Below are positions 1 through 10,897 of a stretch of 64,000 bases of DNA, one piece after another (position 1 is the first letter of the stretch; every line of letters starts with the position of its first letter). The notes under the pieces were generated by a model that searched no databases, was not told the origin of the DNA, and saw only the letters and a list, made by a program, of their open reading frames with translations. A program made the position numbers and the translations under genes. The stretch is taken from positions 62,001-126,000 of the forward strand of contig NZ_FOAS01000006.1 in assembly GCF_900109735.1 (NCBI RefSeq), read 5' to 3'. The DNA comes from Atopomonas hussainii. GTDB taxonomy: Bacteria; Pseudomonadota; Gammaproteobacteria; Pseudomonadales; Pseudomonadaceae.

Positions 1-1291
1 CCACGGCTGGGTAGGCGGCGGCGATAAAGGCGATTTTCGGCACTACGCCTATCACGGCTATTACGCACTGGATTACACCCGGCTGGATGCCAATATGGGC
101 ACCCCTGATGACCTCCGTGCGCTGATCAAAGGCGCTCACCAACGCGGCATTCGTGTGCTGTTTGATGTGGTGATGAACCACCCCGGCTATTCCACCTTGG
201 CCGACATGCAAAAATTTAATTTTGGCGGCCTACGCAGCGGCATGCAGCAATACCTGCCCAACCAGTGGAGCGACTGGCAACCAGAGAGCTACGAAAACCT
301 GCACGCTTATCACAACCTGCTCGACTACGATCACGCTGGCTGGGCGCAGTGGTGGGGCAAAGACTGGGTACGCGCCGGCATTGCCGACTACGACAACGCA
401 CCTAGCGTGGTGGTCGACCCAGTGAAAGGCTCACTGGCGTTTCTGCCGGACTTTAAAACCGAGAGCAACCAGCCTGTCACTCTGCCCGCCTTTCTTAAAA
501 ACAAAGCCGATACCGGCGCTGTAGCGCGCGAAGGCTATAGCGTGCGCGATTACTTAGTGGAATGGCTGAGCGAGTGGGTGGCGGAATACGGTGTCGATGG
601 TTTTCGCGCCGACACGGTTAAGCACGTTGAGCCCGAGGCCTGGGCCGCACTGCGCCAAGCTGCCGATAAAGCACGCGCTCAGTGGTCAGCCGCTAACCCC
701 GACGATCCATTGGCCGGCACGGATTTCTGGATGGTCGGTGAAGTGTTTGGTCACGGCCCCGAGGAAAACCTCTACCAAGACCACGGCTTCGATGCGCTGA
801 TTAACTTTGCCTTCCAAAAAGACGCCGCCGGCCAAGCCAGCGAATGCCTGCGTAAAGCCGAGCCCAGCTACCAACACTACAGCGCACTGTTAGCCAAAAA
901 TACCGAGCACAACTTTTTAAGCTATGCCTCCAGTCACGATACCTCGCTGTTCTATAAGACCACCGGCGATGATCTGGCCCGCCAGCAAGGCTTAGCCGCC
1001 GCCCTATTGCTCGCCCCCGGCGCGGTGCAAATCTATTACGGCGATGAAACGGCGCGGCCTATGGGGCCGTCAGGCTCTGACCCGCAGCAAGGCACGCGCT
1101 CGTCGATGAACTGGGCCGAAATAGATCAGCCGCTACACAGCGCGCTGCTCAAGCACTGGCAGGCGCTTGGCCAGTTTCGCGCCCATCATCCGGCTATTGG
1201 CGCAGGGCAACATGAGCAGCTTTCCAGCAGCCCTTACAGCTTTATGCGCAAGCTGGGTGACGACACTGTGGTCATCGTTCAGGCCCGCTAA
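1..1291 (+). CDS. malS: Alpha-amylase, GH13, MalS-like (5' end outside window)
   Basis: C-terminal ~429 residues of a glycoside hydrolase family 13 alpha-amylase that cleaves alpha-1,4-glucans. The open frame runs from base 2 with no start, so the N-terminus lies outside the window. The four GH13 regions are visible: DVVMNH (region I), GFRADTVKH with the nucleophile Asp (II), MVGEVFGHG with the acid/base Glu (III) and SSHDT with the transition-state Asp (IV). The stretch from region II to the end, including LAPGAVQIYYGDE and the closing GDDTVVIV, resembles E. coli periplasmic MalS closely, so the C-terminus looks complete. Periplasmic location is inferred from MalS; the signal peptide cannot be seen. 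It converges on fadA across a shared terminator. Confidence 0.88.
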   Translation, partial: HGWVGGGDKGDFRHYAYHGYYALDYTRLDANMGTPDDLRALIKGAHQRGIRVLFDVVMNHPGYSTLADMQKFNFGGLRSGMQQYLPNQWSDWQPESYENLHAYHNLLDYDHAGWAQWWGKDWVRAGIADYDNAPSVVVDPVKGSLAFLPDFKTESNQPVTLPAFLKNKADTGAVAREGYSVRDYLVEWLSEWVAEYGVDGFRADTVKHVEPEAWAALRQAADKARAQWSAANPDDPLAGTDFWMVGEVFGHGPEENLYQDHGFDALINFAFQKDAAGQASECLRKAEPSYQHYSALLAKNTEHNFLSYASSHDTSLFYKTTGDDLARQQGLAAALLLAPGAVQIYYGDETARPMGPSGSDPQQGTRSSMNWAEIDQPLHSALLKHWQALGQFRAHHPAIGAGQHEQLSSSPYSFMRKLGDDTVVIVQAR

Positions 1292-1449
1292 GGCAACGTT
1301 GATTTAATGCCTGTACACCACAATCACTGCGTTGCGCGGTACTCGCAAACTCGCCTACCAGACGGTATGTCTCGTTTGCTGCGCTCCGGGCGCCTTGTGC
1401 TTGAGTCGTTCGCCGATTAAAGCAGCGCTTCCTTATTTCTCAGGCATAA

Positions 1450-1479
1450 AAAAACCCGCATCCAAGGATGCGGGTTTTT
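1450..1479. terminator. Bidirectional rho-independent terminator
   Basis: A-rich arm, ACCCGCATCC / GGATGCGGGT stem with a very short loop, then a T run. Because both flanks are A/T runs it can stop the amylase transcript on the plus strand and fadBA on the minus strand. Confidence 0.85.
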
Positions 1480-1498
1480 CTTACCGTCTAACGAGTGC

Positions 1499-2704
<1,206 letters not shown>

Positions 2705-4852
2705 TTAACCGAAGAACTTCTGGCCCTTCTCAGCCATCTCACGCAGCTTGGCGGTCGGATGGTAGAGGGCACCAAAGTCGGCGTACTTGTCGGCGATTGC
2801 TACGAACTCAGCCACACCCAGGGTGTCGATGTAGCGCAGCGCGCCGCCGCGGAAGGGAGGGAAACCAATACCGTAGATCAAGCCCATATCGGCATCGGCA
2901 GCACTGTCTACGATGCCTTCTTCCAGGCAGCGAACAGTTTCCAGGCACAGCGGAACCATCATCATTTCGATGATTTCTTCATCGCTCAGCTCGCGCTGCT
3001 CGTAAACCACCGGCTTGAGGATTTCGTAAGCCTGAGCGTCAGAAACTTTCTTCGGCTTGCCACGCTTGTCCATTTCGTAAGAGTAGAAGCCCTTGTTGTT
3101 CTTCTGGCCGAAGCGCTCAGCTTCGTACATAGCGTCAACAGCGGTCTTCTTGTCTTCTTTCATGCGATCCGGGAAGCCTTCGGCCATCACGTCACGCGCA
3201 TGGTGAGCGGTGTCCATGCCCACAACGTCCATCAGGTACGCTGGGCCCATGGGCCAACCGAATTTCTCCATGATCTTGTCAACGCGCTGGAAGTCGATGC
3301 CCATGCTAACCAGCTTGGCAAAGCCACCGAAGTACGGGAACAGTACGCGGTTAACCAGGAAGCCCGGGCAGTCGTTCACAACAACCGGAGTCTTACCCAT
3401 CTTCTTGGCGTAAGCCACAGTGGTAGCAACGGCTTTCTCACTGGACTTCTCACCACGGATCACTTCCACCAGCGGCATCATGTGTACCGGGTTGAAGAAG
3501 TGCATACCGCAGAAGTTTTCCGGACGCTTCAGCGCTTGGGCCAGCAGCGAGATGGAGATGGTAGAAGTGTTGGACGTCAGAACGGCGTCTTCCTTCACCA
3601 GACCTTCGACCTCAGACAGTACAGCCTGCTTGATCTTCGGATTCTCAACCACGGCTTCAACAATGATGTCGACATTGCCGAAATCGCCGTAAGACAGGGT
3701 CGGACGAATCGCGTTCAGGGCTTCGGCCATTTTCACGGCGCTCAGCTTGCCCTTAGAAACACGCTTGTCCAGCAGTTTGGTCGCTTCGTTCAGACCCAGC
3801 TGCAGGGCTTCCTCACGGATATCCTTCATCAGGATCGGAGTGCCTTTAACAGCCGACTGGTAAGCAATACCGCCGCCCATGATACCGGCGCCCAATACAG
3901 CAGCCAGTTTCACGTCGCCAGCTTGTTCGTCGTAAACCTTGGCCTTTTTCTTCAGCTCTTGGTCGTTGAGGAACAGACCGATCAGGCTAGACGCCACAGT
4001 GGTCTTGGCCAGCTTAACGAAGCCTTTAGCTTCCGCTTCCAGAGCCTTGTCGCGGCCAAAGTTGGCAGCTTTCTGGATGGTCTTGATCGCTTCAACCGGC
4101 GCCGGGTAGTTCGGGCCAGCTTGGCCAGCCACATAACCTTTGGCGGTTTCGAAGCACATCATTTGTTCGATGGCGTTGAGCTTGAGCTTTTCCAGCTTCG
4201 GCTGACGCTTGGCTTGATAGTTCAGCTCGCCAGAAATAGCGCGCTTGACCAGATCAATGGCCGCGTCTTTGAGCAGCTCAGGGGCTACCACAGCGTCAAC
4301 AGCGCCTGCTTTCAGAGCGTCGTCAGCACGGTTTTCTTTACCGGAAGCGATCCACTCGATGGCGTTATCGGCACCGATCACGCGCGGCAGACGTACGGTA
4401 CCGCCGAAGCCCGGGTAGATACCCAGCTTAACTTCTGGCAGACCAACTTTGGCCTTGGCAGACATGACACGGAAGTCACCGGCCAGACACATTTCAAAAC
4501 CACCACCCAGAGCGATGCCATTGATGGCCACTACGGTCGGGAACGGCAGGTCTTCGAAATCATTGAAGATCTGGTTGGCTTCGAGGTTGCCAGCCAACAG
4601 CTCTTCATCGGGCTGCTGGAAGTTGTCGACGAACTCAGTGATGTCGGCGCCAACGATAAAGACGTCTTTACCACTGGTGACAATCAGGCCCTTAACCGAG
4701 CTGTCAGACTTGACGGCGTCAACCGCGGCACGCAGTTCAGACAGCGTCAGGCGGTTGAATTTGTTGACGGACTCGCCCTTGAGGTCGAAGGTCAGTTCGA
4801 CGATACCGTTCTCAAGAGGCTTTACCGTGATGGCTTTACCTTCGTAAATCAT
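2705..4852 (-). CDS. fadB: Fatty oxidation complex subunit alpha FadB
   Basis: Multifunctional enoyl-CoA hydratase / 3-hydroxyacyl-CoA dehydrogenase. The crotonase domain occupies roughly residues 1-190, with the two catalytic glutamates at E120 (GGGFE) and E140 (GLPE). A Rossmann NAD-binding motif (GAGIMGGG) follows near residue 320, then the HACD C-terminal domains including [14 protein letters not shown] place the start at 4852 (MIYEGK), giving 715 aa, the usual FadB length, with a GGAG ribosome-binding site just upstream. An in-frame start at 4894 would add 14 residues that do not look like the family. It is the first gene of fadBA, with a candidate promoter at 4901-4929. Confidence 0.97.
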   Translation of the reverse strand: MIYEGKAITVKPLENGIVELTFDLKGESVNKFNRLTLSELRAAVDAVKSDSSVKGLIVTSGKDVFIVGADITEFVDNFQQPDEELLAGNLEANQIFNDFEDLPFPTVVAINGIALGGGFEMCLAGDFRVMSAKAKVGLPEVKLGIYPGFGGTVRLPRVIGADNAIEWIASGKENRADDALKAGAVDAVVAPELLKDAAIDLVKRAISGELNYQAKRQPKLEKLKLNAIEQMMCFETAKGYVAGQAGPNYPAPVEAIKTIQKAANFGRDKALEAEAKGFVKLAKTTVASSLIGLFLNDQELKKKAKVYDEQAGDVKLAAVLGAGIMGGGIAYQSAVKGTPILMKDIREEALQLGLNEATKLLDKRVSKGKLSAVKMAEALNAIRPTLSYGDFGNVDIIVEAVVENPKIKQAVLSEVEGLVKEDAVLTSNTSTISISLLAQALKRPENFCGMHFFNPVHMMPLVEVIRGEKSSEKAVATTVAYAKKMGKTPVVVNDCPGFLVNRVLFPYFGGFAKLVSMGIDFQRVDKIMEKFGWPMGPAYLMDVVGMDTAHHARDVMAEGFPDRMKEDKKTAVDAMYEAERFGQKNNKGFYSYEMDKRGKPKKVSDAQAYEILKPVVYEQRELSDEEIIEMMMVPLCLETVRCLEEGIVDSAADADMGLIYGIGFPPFRGGALRYIDTLGVAEFVAIADKYADFGALYHPTAKLREMAEKGQKFFG

Positions 4853-5160
4853 CAACAGATCTCCACGCGTTGGAAGAGTGAAACCCAGGTTCATCCCTGT
4901 GTTATATGGTCCTACGGCACTACTGACAGAGTCAGCACAGCCAGTGCTCGCTTACCCTAGCGTCGATGAATCTCATGGCGCATACCAAACGCCCGATTCA
5001 TACGCTTGTTTGATTTGGGTGCGCACACCTTCGGGGAAAAGCCTGCAAATGTCAATCTTGACCTTGTCAAAGCGATATTCGCCGATTCGTGTTGCCAATG
5101 CGCCGCCAAACAGGCGTTACACAGTGTAGCTGGGCTTGCTCAGGTGCCTGCATTTATCGA
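4853..5160. other. 308-nt intergenic region upstream of fadB
   Basis: Apart from the candidate fadBA promoter near its left end I see no gene, terminator or strong inverted repeat here. The open frames that cross it on the plus strand have no ribosome-binding site or recognisable product. Confidence 0.5.
4901..4929 (-). promoter_or_regulatory. Candidate sigma-70 promoter of fadBA
   Basis: On the minus strand, CTGTCA (4924-4929) and TATAAC (4901-4906) are separated by 17 nt. The -10 box is about 50 nt ahead of the fadB start. This is motif matching only. A separate CAAAC...GTTTG pair at 4986-5012 has a 17-nt spacer, too long for the usual PsrA site. Confidence 0.5.
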
Positions 5161-5601
5161 TCAAAGGCTTTTCAGGCATTGGCCAATTTGCGCCAATTCG
5201 GCCTCGCTGCCGCGCTCAGCCCAGGTGACCTGCACGGCTGCAGGACCGGCGCTGATGCTCCACACATCGGCGGGCAAATGCGCCAAATGCGCTAGCAGTG
5301 CGGGCTCTTCTAACGGCTCACGCCACTGGTTATGCCAAACACCCGGCGCTACTTGCCAGTATTGCCAGTCTTTACACGCAGTGTTTTTGCGCAGCCACAG
5401 GTACTGCGCCACCTCTTTAGCGACGAGGTCTTGCATCCAGTGCGGCCAATCCGGGCGCACCATAGTGACGCGCAGCCCTAGCCTGCCAGCAGCCAAACGC
5501 AACTGCATCTGCGCCTGCTGCCTGCGCGAGGGCAACAACCAAAAAGCCGGGCTAATAATTAAAAACAAGCCCAAGGCCACCCATAGCCAAGTGAGATTCA
5601 T
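5161..5601 (-). CDS. Conserved hypothetical membrane-anchored protein
   Basis: 146 aa, function not recognised. An N-terminal hydrophobic helix (about residues 4-24) is followed by a basic RRQQ stretch, so it is probably a single-pass inner-membrane protein with a cytoplasmic, Trp-rich domain. The start has a good AAGGA ribosome-binding site six bases upstream. It diverges from the universal stress gene, with only 45 nt between the two starts, so the two promoters must lie very close together. No catalytic or metal-binding motif stands out. Confidence 0.7.
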   Translation of the reverse strand: MNLTWLWVALGLFLIISPAFWLLPSRRQQAQMQLRLAAGRLGLRVTMVRPDWPHWMQDLVAKEVAQYLWLRKNTACKDWQYWQVAPGVWHNQWREPLEEPALLAHLAHLPADVWSISAGPAAVQVTWAERGSEAELAQIGQCLKSL

Positions 5602-5646
5602 GGCGTATCCTTAAGTTAATCGTTAGGCAACATTATGAGGCGCCGC

Positions 5647-6081
5647 ATGCCCTACCAACACATCCTGGTGGCTGTCGATTTAAGCGAAGAGTGTCATGAC
5701 GTGGTGGAGCACGCCATTGCCCTTGCGCAAACCCACAAAGCGCGCTTGTCGCTGTGCCACGCGGTCGAACCGATCGCCATGGCGTTTAGCGGTGAAGTGC
5801 CGATGGATCTATCGCTGCTGCAGCAACAGCAACAACAGCAAGCGGAAGAACTACTGGGCACTTTTAGTAAGCACTACCCCAGTGTCGAGCGCAGCGCTTG
5901 GCATTTAACCTACGGCCAGCCACGCGCGGAAATTCACCGCTTGGTGGCCGAACTGGATTGCGACTTGATCGTGGTAGGCAGTCATGGCCGGCACGGCCTA
6001 GCGCTACTTTTAGGCTCTACCGCCAATGACTTGCTGCATGGTGCCCCGTGCGATGTGCTGGCCAAGCGGCTAAACACCTGA
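5647..6081 (+). CDS. Universal stress protein UspA family
   Basis: Single Usp domain, 144 aa from the start I prefer. The fold is indicated by the N-terminal HILVAVDLSEE strand-loop and the C-terminal nucleotide-binding loop DLIVVGSHGRHG followed by LGSTANDLLH, the G-x2-G-x9-G(S/T) type that binds ATP. I chose ATG 5647 (MPYQHIL) because GAGG lies seven bases upstream; the ATG at 5635 has no such site. Residues about 57-63 are seven consecutive glutamines encoded by mixed CAG/CAA codons in the helix after strand 2. It probably has a role in survival under stress; the exact ligand and target are unknown. Confidence 0.9.
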   Translation: MPYQHILVAVDLSEECHDVVEHAIALAQTHKARLSLCHAVEPIAMAFSGEVPMDLSLLQQQQQQQAEELLGTFSKHYPSVERSAWHLTYGQPRAEIHRLVAELDCDLIVVGSHGRHGLALLLGSTANDLLHGAPCDVLAKRLNT

Positions 6082-6118
6082 GCCAAGCAACTCTCAGCAA
6101 AACTAAGCAACGCAAAAC

Positions 6119-6151
6119 AACGGGCCGGAAAACACCCCGGCCCGTTTTTTT
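6119..6151 (+). terminator. Rho-independent terminator after usp gene
   Basis: CGGGCCGG / CCGGCCCG stem (6121-6128 and 6137-6144) with an 8-nt loop and a run of seven T. It sits at the 3' end of the converging minus-strand gene, whose stop codon begins at 6150. Confidence 0.88.
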
Positions 6152-6830
6152 ACAAGCCTTCACGCCCCATGATCAGCGGGCGGATTTTCTGCAGTTGCGT
6201 CTCTAGTGAGTAAGACACACTGGAGGCCATGGAGAAGAAGTTCAGGAAGGCCTTAAGGTTGGAGTCACCGGCGCACTCGTCATGTATCCGGTGCCAAAAC
6301 GCCTGATTGACCAGCTGTAATTGCTGGAAGACTTTCACCAAGCCTTTTAGCTCCCAATCCGGAGTTAAGCCGTCGCGCTGATTAAAGTACTGCCGCGTCA
6401 GGTATAGCGATACCGCACGCATGACGAACTCTTGGTTATTGGCAAACGGCAAATGCTGGATGGCCATCGGCTTGAGCACCGACATATGCGGGCAGGCGCT
6501 GGTCGCCATAATCACGCCCATCAACGCGCGCAGCCCCTCTTCCAAGCCCACCAGTTTGACGTATTCACGCTCAGGGGTGATGACCTTAACGGTGGACTTC
6601 TTAAAAGCCGGCAAGCCTTTGAAATCCTCGATCACCGGGTACAGATCTAAAGCAGCGGGGCAATGCTTGTGCTCTTCACTTTTCAGCGGGCAATTGCTGC
6701 ATTGATTGTTCGCTAGACGCGTCCAAGCCGGCGCACCATTGCCTTGCTCAGGGTCGAACTCTCGGTCCAGCTCAATGCTGTACAAAAGCTCAATATCGTC
6801 ACCTAGGTTAAAACGGTACTCGATGGCCAT
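6150..6830 (-). CDS. Conserved hypothetical protein with Cys/His cluster
   Basis: 226 aa, soluble, no signal peptide, family not recognised. The most notable part is C44-x2-C47-x6-H54-x-H56-C57, followed later by C114-P-H116, which together could bind a metal ion or an iron-sulfur cluster. The rest is largely helical by composition. The start has a strong AAGGAG site seven bases upstream. It is followed on the same strand, beyond its own start, by the uup gene (33 nt between the uup stop and this start), so co-transcription with uup is possible. Confidence 0.75.
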   Translation of the reverse strand: MAIEYRFNLGDDIELLYSIELDREFDPEQGNGAPAWTRLANNQCSNCPLKSEEHKHCPAALDLYPVIEDFKGLPAFKKSTVKVITPEREYVKLVGLEEGLRALMGVIMATSACPHMSVLKPMAIQHLPFANNQEFVMRAVSLYLTRQYFNQRDGLTPDWELKGLVKVFQQLQLVNQAFWHRIHDECAGDSNLKAFLNFFSMASSVSYSLETQLQKIRPLIMGREGL

Positions 6831-6863
6831 CTAAGCTCCTTACACGTCTACGACCACCAGGGC

Positions 6864-8792
6864 TCAGCCCTGCATATCCTCCAACTCAGCCCAACGCTCT
6901 AGGCACTGGTCCAATTGCTCCTGCAAGCCTTGCAAGTGCGCTAGGCGCCCCTGCACATCGGCATGGTCACGCTGGTAGAAATCATGACTACTGACTTCTG
7001 CCTGAACTTCAGCCAACTCACTCTCCAGCGCTTCAATCTGCGCCGGCAACGCATCCAACTCACGCTGCAGTTTGTAGCTTAGTTTGTTTTTCTTCGCTGG
7101 TTCGCTCACCTGAGCGGGTGAAGATAGTGGCATTGTGACACCGTTGGCAGATGACGCAGTAGTCTCTTCTGCTGCCCCCCGGTCACCCAACAAAGCCACG
7201 TCGCCACCTTGGCGCAACCAGTCGTGATAACCACCGAAAAACTCACGCACCACGCCCTGACCTTCAAACACCAACACGCTGGTGACCACGTTATCGAGGA
7301 AGGCCCGATCGTGGCTGACCAGCAACACAGTGCCAGCAAACTCCGCCAGCACCTCTTCCAATAATTCGAGGGTTTCTACATCGAGATCGTTGGTCGGCTC
7401 ATCGAGCACCAAAACGTTGGCTGGCTTGCTAAAGAGCTTGGCCAGCAAGAGGCGTGCCCGCTCACCACCAGACAGCGCTTTCACCGGCGTACGCGCGCGC
7501 TCAGGGCTGAATAAAAAGTCGCCGAGGTAGCTTAAAACGTGGCGATTCTGGCCATTGATGCTAATAAACTCGCGCCCTTCGGCGAGGTTATCCACCACCG
7601 ACGCGTCGGGGTTTAACTGCTGACGTAATTGGTCAAAATACGCCACCTCAAGACGCGTGCCGTGTTCCACACTGCCTTCGCTGGGCTGCAAACGACCCAA
7701 GAGCAAGCCAAGCAAGGTGGATTTACCGCAGCCGTTTGCGCCTAACAGACCAATGCGGTCGCCACGCTGCACCGTTAGCGATAGATTGCGAATCAGTGCT
7801 GGCTGCCCAGCGGCATGGCGGAAGCCCATCTGCTGCAGCTCAATCACCCGCTTACCGCTTTTATCCGCCGACTCCATTTGAAACGTAGCGCGGCCTTGCT
7901 GGTTGCGCCGCTGCGCGCGCTCGTCACGCATGGCTTTCAGCGCCCGTACGCGGCCTTCATTACGCGTGCGGCGGGCTTTAATGCCTTGGCGAATCCACAC
8001 TTCTTCTTGGGCGAGCTTTTTATCGAACAGCGCGTTGGCGGTTTCTTCCGCCGCCAGTTGTTCTTCTTTATGTATGAGGAAGCTGGCGTAATCGCCCTTC
8101 CAGTCCAGCAACCAGCCGCGATCCAGCTCCAGAATGCGCGTCGCTAAGCGCTGCAAAAAGCTCCGATCGTGAGTGATAAATACCACGGCGCCGCTGAAAT
8201 TCAGAATGACTTGTTCCAGCCAGTCGATAGCGCCGATATCCAAGTGGTTGGTCGGCTCATCGAGCAACAGCACATCCGGCTCACTAACCAAGGCTTGGGC
8301 CAAAATCACCCGCCGGCGCCAGCCACCGGACAGCTCGCCCATGGTTTTTTCCGCCGGCAAATTCAAGCGGCTAATCACTTGCCCCACTTGCTGCTCCAGT
8401 CGCCAGCCGTCTTTGGCTTCCAGCGCCTGCTGCACGCGGGTTAGCTTGGTGAGATCGTCATCGCCCTGAATGTTTTGGCTTAAGCGGTGGTACTCAGCAA
8501 TCAGCTGACCTACTTCGGCCAAGCCATCGGCCACCACGTCATATACCGTGCGCTCGTTGGCGTCGGGCAGCTCTTGTGGCAGCTCGCTGATTTTTAGCGT
8601 CGGCGCGCGCCAGATTTCGCCATCGTCAGCGTGCGCACGTCCGGCCAGCAAGCTCATCAAGGTGGATTTGCCCGCGCCATTACGACCGATCAAACACAGC
8701 CGATCGCCCTTTTCCAGCTGAAAACTGGCCTTATCCAGCAGCACATGGGTGCCATAGGCTAAGGAAACGTCGGTGAATTTCAGCAATGTCAT
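6864..8792 (-). CDS. uup: ABC-F family ATPase Uup
   Basis: Soluble twin-ATPase of the ABC-F family, which acts on ribosomes or branched DNA rather than in transport. Two nucleotide-binding domains are clear: Walker A GRNGAGKST near residue 37 with signature LSGGWRRR, and Walker A GANGCGKST near residue 350 with signature LSGGERAR. An inter-domain linker rich in Arg and Lys (about 240-310) separates them, and a C-terminal coiled-coil region (about 570-640) is typical of Uup rather than EttA. The start ATG 8792 has GGAG seven bases upstream; a TTG at 8798 is less likely. It is divergent from slt. Confidence 0.92.
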   Translation of the reverse strand: MTLLKFTDVSLAYGTHVLLDKASFQLEKGDRLCLIGRNGAGKSTLMSLLAGRAHADDGEIWRAPTLKISELPQELPDANERTVYDVVADGLAEVGQLIAEYHRLSQNIQGDDDLTKLTRVQQALEAKDGWRLEQQVGQVISRLNLPAEKTMGELSGGWRRRVILAQALVSEPDVLLLDEPTNHLDIGAIDWLEQVILNFSGAVVFITHDRSFLQRLATRILELDRGWLLDWKGDYASFLIHKEEQLAAEETANALFDKKLAQEEVWIRQGIKARRTRNEGRVRALKAMRDERAQRRNQQGRATFQMESADKSGKRVIELQQMGFRHAAGQPALIRNLSLTVQRGDRIGLLGANGCGKSTLLGLLLGRLQPSEGSVEHGTRLEVAYFDQLRQQLNPDASVVDNLAEGREFISINGQNRHVLSYLGDFLFSPERARTPVKALSGGERARLLLAKLFSKPANVLVLDEPTNDLDVETLELLEEVLAEFAGTVLLVSHDRAFLDNVVTSVLVFEGQGVVREFFGGYHDWLRQGGDVALLGDRGAAEETTASSANGVTMPLSSPAQVSEPAKKNKLSYKLQRELDALPAQIEALESELAEVQAEVSSHDFYQRDHADVQGRLAHLQGLQEQLDQCLERWAELEDMQG

Positions 8793-8925
8793 GGGCAATC
8801 TCCTAGGCGGGCCGGCATTCTAGGCCATGGCCTAGCGCCATCCCAGCGCTTTCGTCGCGCCAGCCAAGCCGTTAAGCTAACGCCACGTCGCAGGGACGCT
8901 TACTTCTTCTGGTTAATGCCGCATC

Positions 8926-10857
8926 ATGATTCTTCCGCGCTCTCGCTTTTCTCGCCTGCTGGCTGTGTTCGCCGCAGGTGCCAGTTTGTTGTGCACCACC
9001 AGCTTTGCCGCCAACCTAAGTCAGCAGCGCCAGCAGTACGATTTAGCGCTAAAAGCCCTTGAACGTGGCGACAGCAGCGTCTACCAACGCTATGCCAGCA
9101 ACCTGCGTGGCTACCCGCTGCAGCCGTATCTGGACTACCAACAGCTAACCAACCGTCTGCCGTCGGCGAGCGATGCAGAAGTCGAAGCCTTTTTGCTGGA
9201 ACACGGTGATTTGCCGCAGATCAGCTGGCTCAAGCTGCGTTGGTTACGCGCATTGGCTGAGCGCGGGCAGTGGCCGTTATTTCTTAAGTACTACTCGCCC
9301 AAGCTCAATTTCACTGAGCTGGATTGCCTGCACGCCGAGTACCTAATCAAAACCGCACCCGCCGAAGGCCGCGCTAAAGCCGAACAACTCTGGGCGGTAG
9401 GCAAATCGCAGCCCAATGCCTGCGACCCGCTGTTTGATACCGCCAAAGCCCGCGGCTGGCTAACCGACGCGCTGATCTGGAAACGCTTACGCCTAGCGGG
9501 CGACAACGGCCAGTTCGGTTTAGCCACCTATTTAAGCAAGCAACTGAACAACCCCGCCGAAGGCGAGCGCTTAGTCGACTTAGCGCAAAACCCGCGCAAG
9601 CTGGCCAAACCCAGCGGACTCAAAAGCACCCGCGAAGCGGATGCCGTGGGTTTGGGCCTACGCCGCCTCGCCCGCCAAGATCCCGAGCTAGCCCTTAGCC
9701 TGCTCAACCGCTACGAAGGCAGCTTGCCGTTTTCCCGCGAAGAAAAAACCGCCATCGCGCGCAGCATTGGCCTGACCTTCGCCAAGCGTTTTGATAGCCG
9801 CGGCCTTGAAGTGATGAATCGCTTCGACCCGCAATTAAAAGACAACACCGTCAGCGAATGGCGTGCGCGCCTGTTAATGCGCCACGGTCGCTGGGCCGAG
9901 CTGAATCAACTGCTGCGCCAGTTCCCTGAAGACTTAGCCAAGCAGCCGCGCTGGCGTTACTGGTATGCGCGCAGCCTGCAAAGCGGTAACCCGCAGCACG
10001 CCGAAGCGCTGCTGAAACTCGACGAGCTGGCCAAAGAGCGTGATTTCTATGGCTTTCTCGCCGCTGACTTAGTGGAAAAGCCCTACCACCTCAACCACAA
10101 GCCCTACCCGCTCAAGCCGCAAGTCATTCAGCGCGTGCGCAACTCTGCCGGCATCCGCCGCGCCATGGAGTTTCACGCGCGTGGCGAAATCATCAATGGT
10201 CGTCGCGAGTGGTATCACATCAGCAACCTGTTCGATAAAGAGGAGCTGATCGCCCAAGCCCGCCTTGGCTACGAGCTGGAATGGTATTTCCCGGCGATTC
10301 GTGCCATCAGCACCGCGCAGTATTGGGATGACCTCGAAGTGCGCTTCCCGATGCCCTACCGCTCAAGCTTTGTGAATGCCGCGCGCCAGCACAACCTGCA
10401 TCCCAGCTGGGTGGTGGCCGTCACTCGGCAAGAAAGCGCCTTTATGAACGATGCCCGCTCCGGCGTTGGCGCCATGGGCCTGATGCAGCTGATGCCCGCC
10501 ACCGCCAAAGAAACCGCGCGGCGCTACAACATTGCCTTGGGCAATGTGCAAAACGCCTACCTGCCGGAAACCAACATCAAACTTGGCAGCGCTTACTTGC
10601 ACCAAGTGCTGAATCAGTTCAAAGGCAACCGCGTGCTCGCCTCAGCGGCTTACAACGCCGGCCCGGGGCGTGTGCGTCAGTGGCTGCGTGGCGCGGAAAA
10701 GCTGTCGTTCGATGTTTGGGTGGAAAACATCCCCTTCGACGAAACCCGCCAATATGTGCAGAACGTACTGACCTACTCGGTAATCTACGGCGACAAACTC
10801 GGCGCCCCACAACGCATTGTGGAATGGCACGAGCGGTATTTTGATCAAGTGCAATAA
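8926..10857 (+). CDS. slt: Soluble lytic murein transglycosylase Slt
   Basis: Periplasmic enzyme that cleaves the MurNAc-GlcNAc bond of peptidoglycan to give 1,6-anhydro products. An N-terminal signal peptide ends near SFA-AN (about residue 28). A long alpha-superhelical U/L domain follows, then the C-terminal lysozyme-like domain with catalytic Glu503 in RQESAF, then GAMGLMQLMPATA and the AAYNAGPGRV motif. The 643-aa length matches Slt70. No convincing ribosome-binding site precedes the ATG, but no alternative start preserves the signal peptide. It ends in a clear terminator and converges with the MOSC gene. Confidence 0.95.
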   Translation: MILPRSRFSRLLAVFAAGASLLCTTSFAANLSQQRQQYDLALKALERGDSSVYQRYASNLRGYPLQPYLDYQQLTNRLPSASDAEVEAFLLEHGDLPQISWLKLRWLRALAERGQWPLFLKYYSPKLNFTELDCLHAEYLIKTAPAEGRAKAEQLWAVGKSQPNACDPLFDTAKARGWLTDALIWKRLRLAGDNGQFGLATYLSKQLNNPAEGERLVDLAQNPRKLAKPSGLKSTREADAVGLGLRRLARQDPELALSLLNRYEGSLPFSREEKTAIARSIGLTFAKRFDSRGLEVMNRFDPQLKDNTVSEWRARLLMRHGRWAELNQLLRQFPEDLAKQPRWRYWYARSLQSGNPQHAEALLKLDELAKERDFYGFLAADLVEKPYHLNHKPYPLKPQVIQRVRNSAGIRRAMEFHARGEIINGRREWYHISNLFDKEELIAQARLGYELEWYFPAIRAISTAQYWDDLEVRFPMPYRSSFVNAARQHNLHPSWVVAVTRQESAFMNDARSGVGAMGLMQLMPATAKETARRYNIALGNVQNAYLPETNIKLGSAYLHQVLNQFKGNRVLASAAYNAGPGRVRQWLRGAEKLSFDVWVENIPFDETRQYVQNVLTYSVIYGDKLGAPQRIVEWHERYFDQVQ

Positions 10858-10866
10858 CAGAAACAG

Positions 10867-10897
10867 TAAGCCCCGCGATTGCGGGGCTTACTTTTTA
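10867..10897 (+). terminator. Rho-independent terminator after slt
   Basis: Perfect 10-bp stem TAAGCCCCGC / GCGGGGCTTA with a GATT loop and a following T run. It overlaps the 3' end of the converging MOSC gene. Confidence 0.88.

Noticed and set aside
4986-5012. CAAAC...GTTTG pair upstream of fadB as a PsrA operator
   Set aside because: The spacer is 17 nt; known PsrA sites have 2-4 nt between half-sites. Another regulator is possible but unsupported.
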